DNA of 64,000 nucleotides from Algoriphagus sp. A40 (lineage in GTDB: Bacteria > Bacteroidota > Bacteroidia > Cytophagales > Cyclobacteriaceae), in NCBI RefSeq assembly GCF_002002735.1, contig NZ_MUNY01000061.1, forward strand, positions 123,595-187,594. The letters run 5' to 3'. A model generated the notes under the pieces. It was not told the origin of the DNA. It saw nothing but the letters and a program-made list of their open reading frames with translations, and searched no databases. The first letter of the stretch is position 1, and the number at the start of each line of letters is the position of its first letter. This document shows, piece after piece, positions 35,008 through 44,290 of the stretch. Made by a program: the position numbers and the translations under genes.

Positions 35008-35460
35008 ATGGCTCTCAATATTGGCTCAAAAGCACCGGATTTTTCTTTGTCCGGCACCTCTGGAATTACGCTTCGACTTTCAAAGGATTTAAAAGGGAAA
35101 TCACTAATTCTGTTTTTTTACCCCAAAGATTTCACCCGGGGTTGTACCGCCGAAGCCTGTGAATTCAGAGATCAGTTTTCCGAATTTCGAGACATGGAAG
35201 TGCCTGTATTTGGCATTAGCAGGGACAATATCCACATTCACGAAAAATTCAAAAAAGCCCATCTGTTGCCGTTTGAATTGCTCTCAGATCCCAGCGGAGA
35301 CGTATGCAATTCCTATGATGCCTTGATCCCGGTTCTCAGAATTCCAAAAAGAGTCACTTACCTCCTAGACGAAAACCACCAGATAGCAGGAGTTTTTGAG
35401 GGGCTTTTTGAAAATAAAAAACATGTCAGTGCGATGATCGCCAAGCTCAAGAAACCTTAA
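35008..35460 (+). CDS. Peroxiredoxin, BCP/thiol peroxidase type
   Basis: A 150-residue AhpC/TSA-fold protein. The peroxidatic Cys is in YPKDFTRGCTAEACEFRDQF, which also holds the second Cys five residues later as in bacterioferritin comigratory proteins, and the conserved Thr and Phe surround it. It reduces hydrogen peroxide and organic peroxides in the cytoplasm. The canonical T-x-x-C reads T-R-G-C here. Its end overlaps the end of the convergent ABC ATPase gene by 4 bases. Confidence 0.9.
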   Translation: MALNIGSKAPDFSLSGTSGITLRLSKDLKGKSLILFFYPKDFTRGCTAEACEFRDQFSEFRDMEVPVFGISRDNIHIHEKFKKAHLLPFELLSDPSGDVCNSYDALIPVLRIPKRVTYLLDENHQIAGVFEGLFENKKHVSAMIAKLKKP

Positions 35461-36113
35461 TTGTTCACGATCAAACCGTCCTTCATAACTACTTTTCGGT
35501 CAGCCATTCCTGCGAGTTCTTCATTGTGAGTCACGATCACAAAGGCCTGCTTGAGCTCGTTTCGCAATTTGAAAAAAAGTTCGTGAAGTCCTCTCGCATT
35601 GGAAGTATCCAAATTGCCACTCGGTTCATCTGCAAATACAACCGCAGGACTATTGATCAGCGCACGAGCCACAGCGACTCTTTGTTGTTCTCCTCCGGAA
35701 AGGGTGGATGGCTTATGATCCAATCTGTGACTGATTCCGAGGATTTCAGCCAATTCACCGGATTTTTTTTGAAGGTCTGCCACTGAAGATCCCATAATTA
35801 AACCAGGAACCTGAATGTTTTCCTGTGCGGTAAATTCCGGAAGGAGATTATGAAACTGAAAAATAAATCCGATCTGTTGATTCCTAAAATCAGCGAGGTT
35901 GTCACCTTTTAAGGAAAGTAAATTTTTACCCTTCATGATCAGCTCACCTTTTTCTGGTTGGTCCAAAGTTCCCAAAATATGGAGCAAAGTACTTTTTCCC
36001 GCACCGGACGAACCGACGATGGAAACTATTTCTGATTCGGAAATTTCAAGATCAACGCCTTTCAACACGTGTAGGCTTCCGTAGGATTTATGAATCCCTT
36101 TGGCTATCAGCAT
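35457..36113 (-). CDS. LolD-like ABC transporter ATP-binding protein
   Basis: A 218-residue ATPase (start at 36113, MLIAKGIHKSYGS; a longer frame from 36239 is out of character and would reach the sucC promoter). Walker A is GSSGAGKST, the Q-loop FIFQFHNLLPEF, the signature LSGGEQQR and Walker B AVVFADEPSGNLD, followed by the His of IVTHN. The pattern fits the LolD/MacB class, which drives lipoprotein release or other MacB-type functions in the inner membrane. The permease is not adjacent. Confidence 0.88.
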   Translation of the reverse strand: MLIAKGIHKSYGSLHVLKGVDLEISESEIVSIVGSSGAGKSTLLHILGTLDQPEKGELIMKGKNLLSLKGDNLADFRNQQIGFIFQFHNLLPEFTAQENIQVPGLIMGSSVADLQKKSGELAEILGISHRLDHKPSTLSGGEQQRVAVARALINSPAVVFADEPSGNLDTSNARGLHELFFKLRNELKQAFVIVTHNEELAGMADRKVVMKDGLIVNN

Positions 36114-36203
36114 GGTAGATTTTTTTGAGTTTTTAAAAGTAAAACAAATCCCTAAAATACAGGAATTAAAGCCTTTTCTTGAAGAAAAATGAAAAATCTG
36201 GGT

Positions 36204-36234
36204 TTGATTTATCCACATCATCGCCTTATCTTCG
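36204..36234 (+). promoter_or_regulatory. Bacteroidota-type promoter of sucC
   Basis: TTG at 36204-36206, 20 bases, then TATCTTCG at 36227-36234, matching TTG-N(17-23)-TAnnTTTG with one mismatch in the final block. The sucC start codon is 19 bases further on. Confidence 0.6.
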
Positions 36235-36252
36235 GGCAAAAATTTCCAGAGA

Positions 36253-37470
36253 ATGAATATTCACGAATATCAGGCAAAAGAAGTATTGAAGGGTTACGGG
36301 GTAAGGATTCAGGAAGGAATCGTTGCTGATTCTCCTGAAGCTGCTCACGAGGCTGCTGTTAAACTTAACGCTCAAACCGGTACTTCCTGGTATGTGATCA
36401 AGGCTCAAATCCACGCAGGTGGACGTGGAAAAGGTGAGGTAAAAGAAACCGGTTCGCGAGGTGTGGTTCTTGCCAAGAAACTGGACGACGTAAAAGAAAA
36501 AGCAGCTGCAATCCTGGGAGGCACATTGGTGACCATCCAGACCGGAGCTGAAGGCAAAAAAGTAAATAAAGTGCTGGTTGCTGAGGACGTTTACTATCCC
36601 GGAGCTTCCGAGCCAAAAGAATATTACATGTCTATCCTCCTGGACAGAGCTACCGGATCCAATGTGATCATGGCCTCTACCGAAGGCGGTATGGACATCG
36701 AGGAAGTAGCTGAAAAGCATCCTGAGAAAATCATCAAGGAATGGATCGACCCAAAAGTTGGTCTTCAGGGATTTCAGGCCAGAAAAGTTGCATTCAAATT
36801 GGGACTTTCCGGAAATGCATTTAAAGAAATGGTGAAATTCACCACTGCTCTTTACAATGCTTATGTTGGAACTGACTCCTCTCAGTTTGAGATCAACCCG
36901 GTTTTGAAAACTTCTGATGACAAAATCCTTGCAGTGGATGCAAAGGTAAACGTAGATGACAATGCGCTCTACCGTCAGCCCAAATTGGCAGAATTGAGAG
37001 ATTTAGCTGAAGAGGATCCTTTGGAAGTGGAAGCTGGTAAATCTGGACTGAACTATGTGAAGTTGGAAGGAAACGTGGGATGCATGGTTAACGGTGCGGG
37101 CCTAGCAATGGCTACCATGGATATGATCAAGCTATCTGGCGGAGAGCCTGCTAACTTCCTGGACGTAGGAGGAGGAGCAAATGCCACTACAGTTGAGGCA
37201 GGTTTCCGAATCATCCTTCAGGATCCAAACGTAAAAGCAATTTTGATCAACGTATTCGGTGGTATCGTTCGTTGTGACAGAATCGCAAATGGTGTTGTTG
37301 AGGCTTACAAATCTATTGGAGACATCCGTGTTCCGATCATCGTAAGACTTCAGGGTACCAATGCTGAGGAAGGTGCCAAAATCATTGACGAGTCAGGATT
37401 GAAAGTACAATCTGCCATCACACTGAAAGAAGCTGCCGAGAAAGTACAAGCGGTACTTGAGGCTAAATAA
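36253..37470 (+). CDS. sucC: Succinyl-CoA ligase (ADP-forming) subunit beta
   Basis: A 405-residue ATP-grasp protein. The N-terminus MNIHEYQAKEVLKGYGV and the segment QIHAGGRGKGEVKETGSRGV are diagnostic. Further on come YMSILLDRATG, EINPVLKTSDDKILAVDAK (metal site) and the CoA-ligase part with NVFGGIVRCDRIANGVVEAY. It catalyses the substrate-level phosphorylation step of the TCA cycle with SucD; sucD is not next to it. A tRNA-Arg gene follows 11 bases downstream, so the two may be co-transcribed. Confidence 0.95.
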   Translation: MNIHEYQAKEVLKGYGVRIQEGIVADSPEAAHEAAVKLNAQTGTSWYVIKAQIHAGGRGKGEVKETGSRGVVLAKKLDDVKEKAAAILGGTLVTIQTGAEGKKVNKVLVAEDVYYPGASEPKEYYMSILLDRATGSNVIMASTEGGMDIEEVAEKHPEKIIKEWIDPKVGLQGFQARKVAFKLGLSGNAFKEMVKFTTALYNAYVGTDSSQFEINPVLKTSDDKILAVDAKVNVDDNALYRQPKLAELRDLAEEDPLEVEAGKSGLNYVKLEGNVGCMVNGAGLAMATMDMIKLSGGEPANFLDVGGGANATTVEAGFRIILQDPNVKAILINVFGGIVRCDRIANGVVEAYKSIGDIRVPIIVRLQGTNAEEGAKIIDESGLKVQSAITLKEAAEKVQAVLEAK

Positions 37471-37481
37471 TAAAAAAAGAT

Positions 37482-37555
37482 GCGTGCGTAGTTCAACTGG
37501 ATAGAATATCAGATTTCGGCTCTGAGGGTTGAGGGTTCGAATCCTTCCGCGCGTA
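37482..37555 (+). tRNA. tRNA-Arg (anticodon TCG)
   Basis: A 74-nt cloverleaf. The acceptor GCGTGCG pairs with CGCGCGT (discriminator A). The anticodon stem TCAGA/TCTGA encloses the loop TTTCGGC, giving anticodon TCG, which reads CGA/CGN arginine codons. The T arm has GAGGG-TTCGAAT-CCTTC. CCA is not encoded. Confidence 0.93.
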
Positions 37556-37560
37556 CTTCG

Positions 37561-37594
37561 AGGCTTAGACAATTGTCTAAGCCTTTCTTTTTTT
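37561..37594 (+). terminator. Terminator of the sucC/tRNA-Arg transcript
   Basis: A perfect 12-bp stem AGGCTTAGACAA / TTGTCTAAGCCT (37561-37584) with no unpaired loop bases in the paper pairing, followed by TTCTTTTTTT. Confidence 0.85.
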
Positions 37595-37615
37595 AGCAGA
37601 ATCAGTAATCTCAAT

Positions 37616-37888
37616 TCATAATAATTTATCAATGATCTGAATGGGCTCCTGAAACGAATAAACGTCTTCATCCTTAAGATACACCTGGGATGCCAGTTCC
37701 AGTTCGAAGATTAGTCCCATTACAAAAACAGGTTCCATCTTTAGGTCATGATATAGGTTATCGAATTTCCTTTCCCCGGAAAGCCGGATACCGTACCGGT
37801 GAAACACTTGGATGATCCTGCGGATTTTGGAAAAATTTTTCATCAGATAGTTGGAGTAGTTTGGATTCTTTTTGGATTTCAAGGTCAA
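37616..37888 (-). CDS. Acyl-carrier-protein-like small protein lacking the phosphopantetheine serine
   Basis: A 90-residue protein (an internal start at 37843 would give 75 residues). The C-terminal half reads HDLKMEPVFVMGLIFELEL and then VYLKDEDVYSFQEPIQIIDK. This follows the helix II-III pattern of acyl carrier proteins (D-L-G-A-D-S-L-D...ELVMALEEEF...IPDEEAEKI...AIDYI). The modified Ser of D-S-L is replaced: the site reads M-E-P-V. If the likeness is real it cannot carry 4'-phosphopantetheine and may be a structural or regulatory partner. No fatty-acid gene is adjacent. The family is inferred from pattern only. Confidence 0.6.
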   Translation of the reverse strand: MTLKSKKNPNYSNYLMKNFSKIRRIIQVFHRYGIRLSGERKFDNLYHDLKMEPVFVMGLIFELELASQVYLKDEDVYSFQEPIQIIDKLL

Positions 37889-38328
37889 TCATCCAAGGTA
37901 GGACAACTGAACAAGCTCCTACCCCTATTCATAAATTCCTGCTCAGGGATGGTTGGTTTAGTATTTATTTTCTGATTGAAAGAAATGGGAAATCAATTAA
38001 AACTCTGCCATTCATTTAGTTAAAACTCCTAATCTCTACCATCATTTAACATTTCACTGCTACTTGTTAAAAAACTCTTTCTAAAGGCGATGAGAATTCA
38101 GCTCATGGACAGAATTGACACCCTGAACGTGCTGTCTCAAAACGCATTGGAAAATTTTGCACTTATTTCTAAGCTGTAACCTGAGAAGTTACCATTCGGA
38201 TAAGGGTTGACAACTATTTTCTACTGGAAAAGATTGGGTTCAAAAATCTGGATTTACACCTACCCTTATACTATTGCATCCTGAATAAGCGTTAATAAAA
38301 AAATTGAACTATTCCGAGGTAGAGAAAT
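37889..38328. other. Intergenic region with no gene seen
   Basis: AT-rich sequence without a convincing frame, repeat or RNA fold. It separates the ACP-like gene from the terminator of the DUF3078 gene. Confidence 0.5.
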
Positions 38329-38353
38329 AAAAAAGCAGGAGAAAATCTCCTGC
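38329..38353 (-). terminator. Terminator of the DUF3078 gene
   Basis: Arms GCAGGAG (38335-38341) and CTCCTGC (38347-38353) with a 5-base loop are followed on the minus strand by six T. It is about 105 bases after the DUF3078 stop codon. Confidence 0.75.
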
Positions 38354-38458
38354 CCTTTATTTGAAAACTAAACCAACTATTATTTAACTACCACAATGAA
38401 TTCAAAAATAATACAATTCTATTTAAATCAAAATCCCAAAGAATAATTTGCATTTTTT

Positions 38459-39376
38459 TTATTTTGGTTCAGGGAAATTTCCCCGTTTGAATGCAATACC
38501 CAACGCAAGCCCCTGACTAAATTGTATTTTTTCGTCTTGGTCAATATCGTAAATGGTCAAGGATGTGAGGGTCACATTGACCGCTTTTGTGATTTTTGCT
38601 GTAAGGGCAATATCCAATCTGTGGTCTATCGTTTCAAAGGCAATTGTCTGAAGATTGGCATACAGGGAATACCTTAAAGTCAGTGCAAGATTTTCGGAAA
38701 TTTTCTTATTCCAATCTGCCTGGATATTCCACGCCAACCATTCATATCTGACTGTCTCACCAATTTCCACCCCGTAATTTTCTTCTACGTGCCGATAAAT
38801 AGTCGTATCAGTGACAAAAGTAATCCTTGGCGAAAATGGCGATAGTCTAAGGCTGAATTCTGAGTTGGGCTTATATTCAAATCCTACCCCTGAGGTCAAA
38901 TATCCCGGATTGAGCCAATTGGAAATTAAGGCCTTTGGCTCCTCATCAAAATCATATCCAGGTGCGAATTGTGACAGGAAATTGACTGCCAGATAAGCAT
39001 TCCATTTTTTCCCAATTTTATAGCCCACTTTAGAATCCAGGTAAATCCGGTCATTGGATTTACGTCCATCCTCATCTTCATTTTTTACTACTCCGTACAT
39101 GAGATCCAGCGTATTGTCCCAGGACCATTTGTCCTTTAAGTAGTTTGCTCTCATCAGCAAATTGGTGCTGAATGCGACTGAGTTCACACCCCCACCCGTC
39201 CAGTTTCCGCTGAATGATGCCTGATTGATGTTTAATCCCCCTGAAATCTCCTTAAGCCAGTAAGTAGTGTCTGCTTTTGCAGCTGCGGAGTCAGCAATTG
39301 CAACAGATGTGGTATCCTGTGCTGAAGCAATCCCTAATGTGATTAAAAAAAGAAAAATTGTAAATAGGTTCTTCAT
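38459..39376 (-). CDS. DUF3078-family outer-membrane protein
   Basis: A 305-residue protein with a signal peptide (cleavage near GIASAQ). The mature start TTYWLKEISGGLNINQASFSG and WTGGGVNSVAFSTNLLMRANY matches the DUF3078 family of Bacteroidota. Alternating strands with aromatic residues (LTLRYSLYANLQTIAFET) predict a beta-barrel in the outer membrane. The function is unknown. It is a single gene with its own terminator. Confidence 0.85.
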   Translation of the reverse strand: MKNLFTIFLFLITLGIASAQDTTSVAIADSAAAKADTTYWLKEISGGLNINQASFSGNWTGGGVNSVAFSTNLLMRANYLKDKWSWDNTLDLMYGVVKNEDEDGRKSNDRIYLDSKVGYKIGKKWNAYLAVNFLSQFAPGYDFDEEPKALISNWLNPGYLTSGVGFEYKPNSEFSLRLSPFSPRITFVTDTTIYRHVEENYGVEIGETVRYEWLAWNIQADWNKKISENLALTLRYSLYANLQTIAFETIDHRLDIALTAKITKAVNVTLTSLTIYDIDQDEKIQFSQGLALGIAFKRGNFPEPK

Positions 39377-39594
39377 AAGCTTTAGATTTAGAATTAAACA
39401 AACTTTAGTATTGAAATAAAACGACTAAAAATAAGAAATAGAATTACGGAAAAAGAATTTGAACAAAAACTAATCATTAACAATTATTTGGCTTGGCAGC
39501 AGTCAACTTCTCCATTCCGATTTTCATTCCGTTTTAGTTTGGCCTGATAAATGCAACTTCTATGCTGGTCAATTAATTATAAAACATTGCACTT

Positions 39595-39804
39595 ATGAAG
39601 ACTTTAGGAATTATTCTGGTTGTATTGGGACTGGTAATGCTGTTTGTGCCCGGATTTGATTTTACAACCAAGGAAAAGGTGATTGACGCCGGCCCAATCC
39701 AGGTTTCTGCAGATAAGGAAAACCGTGTATCTTGGCCAACCTATGCAGGAGGAATTGTAACAGTAGCTGGATTAGCATTGGTATTTCTCGGAAGAAGGAA
39801 ATAA
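39595..39804 (+). CDS. Small two-helix membrane protein
   Basis: A 69-residue protein with hydrophobic segments at residues 4-22 (LGIILVVLGLVMLFVPGF) and 50-66 (YAGGIVTVAGLALVFLGRRK), and a polar loop between. It resembles DUF3185-type small membrane proteins of Bacteroidota, but the family is not certain. The basic tail GRRK suggests the C-terminus is inside. It is a single gene, convergent with ppk1. Confidence 0.7.
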   Translation: MKTLGIILVVLGLVMLFVPGFDFTTKEKVIDAGPIQVSADKENRVSWPTYAGGIVTVAGLALVFLGRRK

Positions 39805-39840
39805 AAAATGCTCCCCAATCCAATGAATTCGGGAGCATTT
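39803..39840 (-). terminator. Terminator of ppk1
   Basis: Arms AAATGCTCCC (39806-39815) and GGGAGCATTT (39831-39840). The minus strand then carries a run of T (39803-39808). It also lies directly after the convergent small membrane-protein gene and may serve both. Confidence 0.7.
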
Positions 39841-39857
39841 CCATTTTCACAAATTAG

Positions 39858-41981
39858 CTATTCCACCAATTTCACCTGGTGTACTTCTTCAGCATCCACA
39901 TTGAAAAACTCCCTATGGACATTGAATTCCGGTTCGGCACCAATTGGATGCTTGGCGATATAGGAGCCATCTTCTTGCATCACATAGGAATTCACATTGT
40001 CCTTTAGATTAAAGGCAATAATATTCATCAGTTGCTTTTCAAGTAAAGGTGACTCGACTTTGAAAAGTGATTCCAACCTTTTGTCAAAACTTCTTACCAT
40101 CATATCGGCACTTCCGGAATAGGTTCGAGTGTTTCCTTTATTGTGGAAATGATAGATTCGGCTGTGCTCCAGAAAATCCCCCACCAAAGAAAGTACCTCG
40201 ATATTTTCACTCAATCCAGGTCTACCTGGTCTCAGGCAACAAATACCCCTGACGATCAATTTGATAGTTACTCCGGACTGCGAAGCACGGTAAAGTGCAT
40301 AGATGATTTCAGAGTCCTCCAGTGAATTTACCTTGATAAAAATGCCGGAAGGAATTCCATTTCGCGCATTTTCAGCTTCTTCCTCAATGTATTGGATCAG
40401 CTGATTTCGCATGTCACGTGGTGCTGTAATCAGGTTTCGATAGGTACTTGGTACCGAGTGGCCGGTGATTACATTGAAGAATTCCGAAACATCGTTTGCC
40501 AAGGTCTCATTGGTCGTTAATAATCCAATATCTGTGTAAAGTCGTGCGGTATCTTCGTTATAGTTTCCTGATCCCAAGTGTACATATCTGGTGATTTCTG
40601 AATCATCTTTTTTCACGATCAGAAGCAACTTGGTGTGAGTCTTCAAATTGGAAATTCCGTAAATCACAAAGCAGCCTGCCTTCTGAAGTTTCTTTGCTTC
40701 ACGAATGTTATTTTCCTCATCAAACCTGGCCTTCACTTCAAAAAGAACAGATACGTGTTTCCCATTTTCTGCTGCGCGGAGGAGCGTTTTGGTAATTCTG
40801 CTTTCCTTAGCCAAGCGATAAATGGTCATCTTGATCGCCATCACATCCGGATCATCCGCTGCCTTTTCGATCAAATCTAAAATGGAATCGATGTTATTGT
40901 AGGGGTGGTGAAGCAGGATATCTTTTTCCTTTAAAATCTCGAAAATATCCGCCCTACCCTCCTCCGGATAGGATAAAGGTTTGACAGGTTCTGGAATTTG
41001 GGGAAGTCTTTCTCTGAATCTCTTGTTACCGACAATCTGCCAAAGTCCAGTAAAGTCTATCATACTGGCTCTTTTGATCATAAAAACAGAGTCCGGTCTC
41101 AGGTTCCATCGCTCTAACAGGGAGTTTAGCATCCATTTGGAATAGCCTTCCTCTATCTCAATCCGCACGACTCGTCCGGTCTTCCTTTCCATCAGTTTTC
41201 GCTTCACTTCCTCCAGGAAATTCGCGTCCATGTCTTCACTTTCTTCCAGCGTAAAGTCGCCGTTTCTGGTGATTCTGAACATGCTAACCGACTCAATCTC
41301 CACATTCCTGAAAAGTGAAATGATGTTTTCGCGGATCACTTCCTCAATCGGAACCAATGTCAGGGAGTTTTCCCGCTCCAATTCAAAAAACCTCGGAATA
41401 TTTGCAGGAATCTGGACAAAACTCATTTTCCGCATGTCTTTGCGCTCACCCGGACTTGTAGTAACCACTCCAAAAACCAGGAGCTTGTTCATCAAAATCG
41501 GGAATGTCCGGTAGCCATCATAAACCATCGGGGTAAGCATCGGATAGATGGCCTTGAGAAAGTATTGCCTAACTTTTTCCTGCTCATCTTCATTCAGTTT
41601 GGTAACATTGCAAACTGTAATTCCTTCCTGATGAAGTTCCGGAAGAATGACCTGAGTAAAATGATCGTGCTGGTCTTGATGAAATCGCTGACAATCCTTC
41701 ATCAGCTTTTCTTTGAAAGGCTCTTCACGGAGACCAGAATAGTCTACACGCTCCTTTTCATAATCCAGGTAATTGTAAAGAGATCCAACCCGAATCATGA
41801 AAAACTCATCCAGATTTGAAGCGGTAATCGCCAAAAACTTAAGTTTTTCAAAAATAGTCCGCTGTGCTTTTTTGGATTGGTCCAGCACCCGCTCATTAAA
41901 TTTAACCCAGCTCAAATCCCGGCTTACGAGATCACTCTTTTGGATTATGGATTCATATTTATCTCCAACTGCCAATTTCAT
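39858..41981 (-). CDS. ppk1: Polyphosphate kinase 1
   Basis: A 707-residue protein of normal PPK1 length. The N-terminus DLSWVKFNERVLDQSKK is conserved. Both catalytic histidines are visible: His449 in HTKLLLIV (the phosphorylated residue) and His606 in HSRIYHFHNKG; their spacing of 157 equals that in the E. coli enzyme. It makes inorganic polyphosphate from ATP reversibly, at the membrane. It is transcribed toward the terminator at 39840, downstream of gyrB on the same strand, with 193 bases between. Confidence 0.95.
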   Translation of the reverse strand: MKLAVGDKYESIIQKSDLVSRDLSWVKFNERVLDQSKKAQRTIFEKLKFLAITASNLDEFFMIRVGSLYNYLDYEKERVDYSGLREEPFKEKLMKDCQRFHQDQHDHFTQVILPELHQEGITVCNVTKLNEDEQEKVRQYFLKAIYPMLTPMVYDGYRTFPILMNKLLVFGVVTTSPGERKDMRKMSFVQIPANIPRFFELERENSLTLVPIEEVIRENIISLFRNVEIESVSMFRITRNGDFTLEESEDMDANFLEEVKRKLMERKTGRVVRIEIEEGYSKWMLNSLLERWNLRPDSVFMIKRASMIDFTGLWQIVGNKRFRERLPQIPEPVKPLSYPEEGRADIFEILKEKDILLHHPYNNIDSILDLIEKAADDPDVMAIKMTIYRLAKESRITKTLLRAAENGKHVSVLFEVKARFDEENNIREAKKLQKAGCFVIYGISNLKTHTKLLLIVKKDDSEITRYVHLGSGNYNEDTARLYTDIGLLTTNETLANDVSEFFNVITGHSVPSTYRNLITAPRDMRNQLIQYIEEEAENARNGIPSGIFIKVNSLEDSEIIYALYRASQSGVTIKLIVRGICCLRPGRPGLSENIEVLSLVGDFLEHSRIYHFHNKGNTRTYSGSADMMVRSFDKRLESLFKVESPLLEKQLMNIIAFNLKDNVNSYVMQEDGSYIAKHPIGAEPEFNVHREFFNVDAEEVHQVKLVE

Positions 41982-42143
41982 GTGTATATAATTTGTTTTT
42001 TGACGGTCACATGGAATCTCGAAGGATTGACATCCATCTCACTGTATGCCGCCTGTACCTTTCTCGATTTCATAACATTCAAAATTCAGGTAAAAAGCAA
42101 GCTAAAACTCTGCCTGATCGATTGGGGAATTTAATAATTATTC

Positions 42144-42169
42144 AAAAAAAGGGGCCTGAAAAGCCCCTT
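42144..42169 (-). terminator. Terminator of gyrB
   Basis: Arms AAGGGGC (42149-42155) and GCCCCTT (42163-42169) with a 7-base loop; the minus strand continues with seven T. It is 5 bases beyond the gyrB stop codon. Confidence 0.8.
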
Positions 42170-42174
42170 CTTTA

Positions 42175-44130
42175 TCAGGTATCGATTTTCGCGTACTTCG
42201 CGTTTTTCTCTATAAAATCTCTTCTCGGCGCGACTTCATCCCCCATCAGCATACTGAAAAGGTGATCGGCTTCTGCTGCAGAGTCAATATTCACCTGCTT
42301 GATCGTTCTCACATTAGGATCCATTGTGGTAGTCCAAAGCTGCTCCGGGTTCATTTCTCCAAGACCCTTGTAGCGCTGGATTCCAACGCTGTCTTCTTTG
42401 CCGTCTTTGGCCATGTCAGCGGTCAGGAGTTTTCTTTCCTCCTCTGTCCAGCAGTATCGCTCATCCTTTCCTCTTTTCAAAAGATAGAGAGGAGGCAAAG
42501 CAATGTAAACATAGCCATGCTCGATCAGCGCTCTCATATATCTGAAGAACAAAGTCAAAATCAAGGTTCGAATATGGGATCCGTCAATATCAGCATCCGT
42601 CATGATGATGATTTTGTGGTATCTAAGTCCGGACATGTCCAGTTCCTTGTCGTCATTGGCTGTTCCAAACTTCACCCCAAGAGCTGTGAGGATGTTTTTG
42701 ATCTCCTCGTTGTCGTAGATCTTGTGCTCGTGCGCTTTTTCCACGTTGAGGATCTTACCCTTTAATGGCAAAATAGCCTGGAAATCACGGTCTCGGCCCT
42801 GTTTGGCAGATCCACCTGCAGAGTCCCCTTCGACAAGGTACAATTCACAGATCGTAGGATCAGAATTCGCGCAATCGGCAAGTTTTCCGGGAAGTCCACC
42901 ACCGCCGAGTACACTTTTTCGCTGCACCATTTCTCGCGCTTTTCGGGCCGCATGACGGGCCTGGGCTGCAAGGATTACTTTGCCAACGATGGTTTTGGCT
43001 TCTTTAGGATGCTCTTCCAACCAGCTTTGGAGGGTTTCCGAAACAGCACTGTCTACAGCTCCGATCACATCAGAGTTTCCAAGTTTTGTTTTCGTCTGAC
43101 CTTCAAATTGTGGTTCCTGTACTTTTACAGAAATCACTGCTGTCAATCCTTCACGAAAATCATCTCCTGAAACTTCCAACTTTAGCTTATCCAGCATTCC
43201 GGACTTATCCGCATAAGACTTCAGAGTCCTTGTCAATGCTCTTCTGAATCCGGTTACGTGAGAGCCACCCTCGTAAGTATTGATGGTATTCACATAAGAA
43301 ACCACATTTTCAGCATAGGAGCTGTTGTAGTTCATCGCTACCTGGACAGGTACTCCGTTTTGGTCGGATTCGATGTAAATAGGATAATCGATGATTTTCT
43401 CTCGGGTCTCATCCAGGTATTGAACGAACTCAACCAATCCGCCTTCCGAGAAAAACTCATCTGACTTAGGTATGCCGTCTTCTACTTCTCTTAAGTCAGT
43501 CAGGGTAATCCTGATTCCGGCATTAAGGAAAGACATTTCTCTGAGACGGTTTGCAATCGTCTCATACTTAAATTCAGAAATAACAAAAATGCTGGTGTCC
43601 GGCTTGAAATGGATGATTGTCCCCCTTTTTTCAGTTGTTCCGATCTGGCGAGCAGGATATTGAGGCACCCCAATTTTAAATTCCTGTTCAAAAATAACAC
43701 CATTGCGATGAACCGTTGCCTTTAAATCTGAGGACAAGGCATTGACGCAAGACACACCCACACCGTGGAGTCCACCTGAAACCTTGTAGGTGTCCTTGTC
43801 AAATTTTCCACCGGCATGAAGAACTGTCAATACCACCTCAAGAGCCGATTTCTTCTCTTTAGGGTGCATATCAGTCGGAATACCCCGACCATTGTCCTCT
43901 ACTGTGATGGAATTATCTTCGTGAACGGTCACATGGATGGTGTCACAATGTCCCGCAAGGGCCTCATCGATGGAGTTATCTACGACTTCCCAAATCAGGT
44001 GGTGAAGCCCTTTGACACCGATATCTCCAATATACATCGCAGGCCTCTTTCGAACTGCTTCCAGGCCTTCTAATACCTGGATGTTATCCGCTGAATAATC
44101 AGAGGAATTCTTATGTTTTTCTTCACTCAT
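42175..44130 (-). CDS. gyrB: DNA gyrase subunit B
   Basis: A 651-residue type IIA topoisomerase subunit. GHKL ATPase motifs are present: EVVDNSIDEALAGHCD, the Mg/ATP site VEDNGRGIPTDMHPKEKK and the lid SGGLHGVGVSCVNALS. The TOPRIM domain has LYLVEGDSAGGSAKQGRDR and IIMTDADVD-like MTDADIDGSHIR. The C-terminal domain ends normally for the non-enterobacterial length. With GyrA (not in the window) it introduces negative supercoils. It has its own terminator. It could in principle be ParE; the QPK-less TOPRIM and the length fit GyrB in this phylum. Confidence 0.93.
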   Translation of the reverse strand: MSEEKHKNSSDYSADNIQVLEGLEAVRKRPAMYIGDIGVKGLHHLIWEVVDNSIDEALAGHCDTIHVTVHEDNSITVEDNGRGIPTDMHPKEKKSALEVVLTVLHAGGKFDKDTYKVSGGLHGVGVSCVNALSSDLKATVHRNGVIFEQEFKIGVPQYPARQIGTTEKRGTIIHFKPDTSIFVISEFKYETIANRLREMSFLNAGIRITLTDLREVEDGIPKSDEFFSEGGLVEFVQYLDETREKIIDYPIYIESDQNGVPVQVAMNYNSSYAENVVSYVNTINTYEGGSHVTGFRRALTRTLKSYADKSGMLDKLKLEVSGDDFREGLTAVISVKVQEPQFEGQTKTKLGNSDVIGAVDSAVSETLQSWLEEHPKEAKTIVGKVILAAQARHAARKAREMVQRKSVLGGGGLPGKLADCANSDPTICELYLVEGDSAGGSAKQGRDRDFQAILPLKGKILNVEKAHEHKIYDNEEIKNILTALGVKFGTANDDKELDMSGLRYHKIIIMTDADIDGSHIRTLILTLFFRYMRALIEHGYVYIALPPLYLLKRGKDERYCWTEEERKLLTADMAKDGKEDSVGIQRYKGLGEMNPEQLWTTTMDPNVRTIKQVNIDSAAEADHLFSMLMGDEVAPRRDFIEKNAKYAKIDT

Positions 44131-44290
44131 ATTTTCTGGAAAAACCCCTCAAAACGGGCTTAGAAAGGTGATTTTGTGTTCAAATTAAGATTCTGCAAGG
44201 TAGGCAAAAAAAGTCACTTATCCCAGCTTTCCCCAAAACTCAATTGTACCAAAATCCTTCGGAAATCTTGGGGAAATTGGAAGTGAGAAG

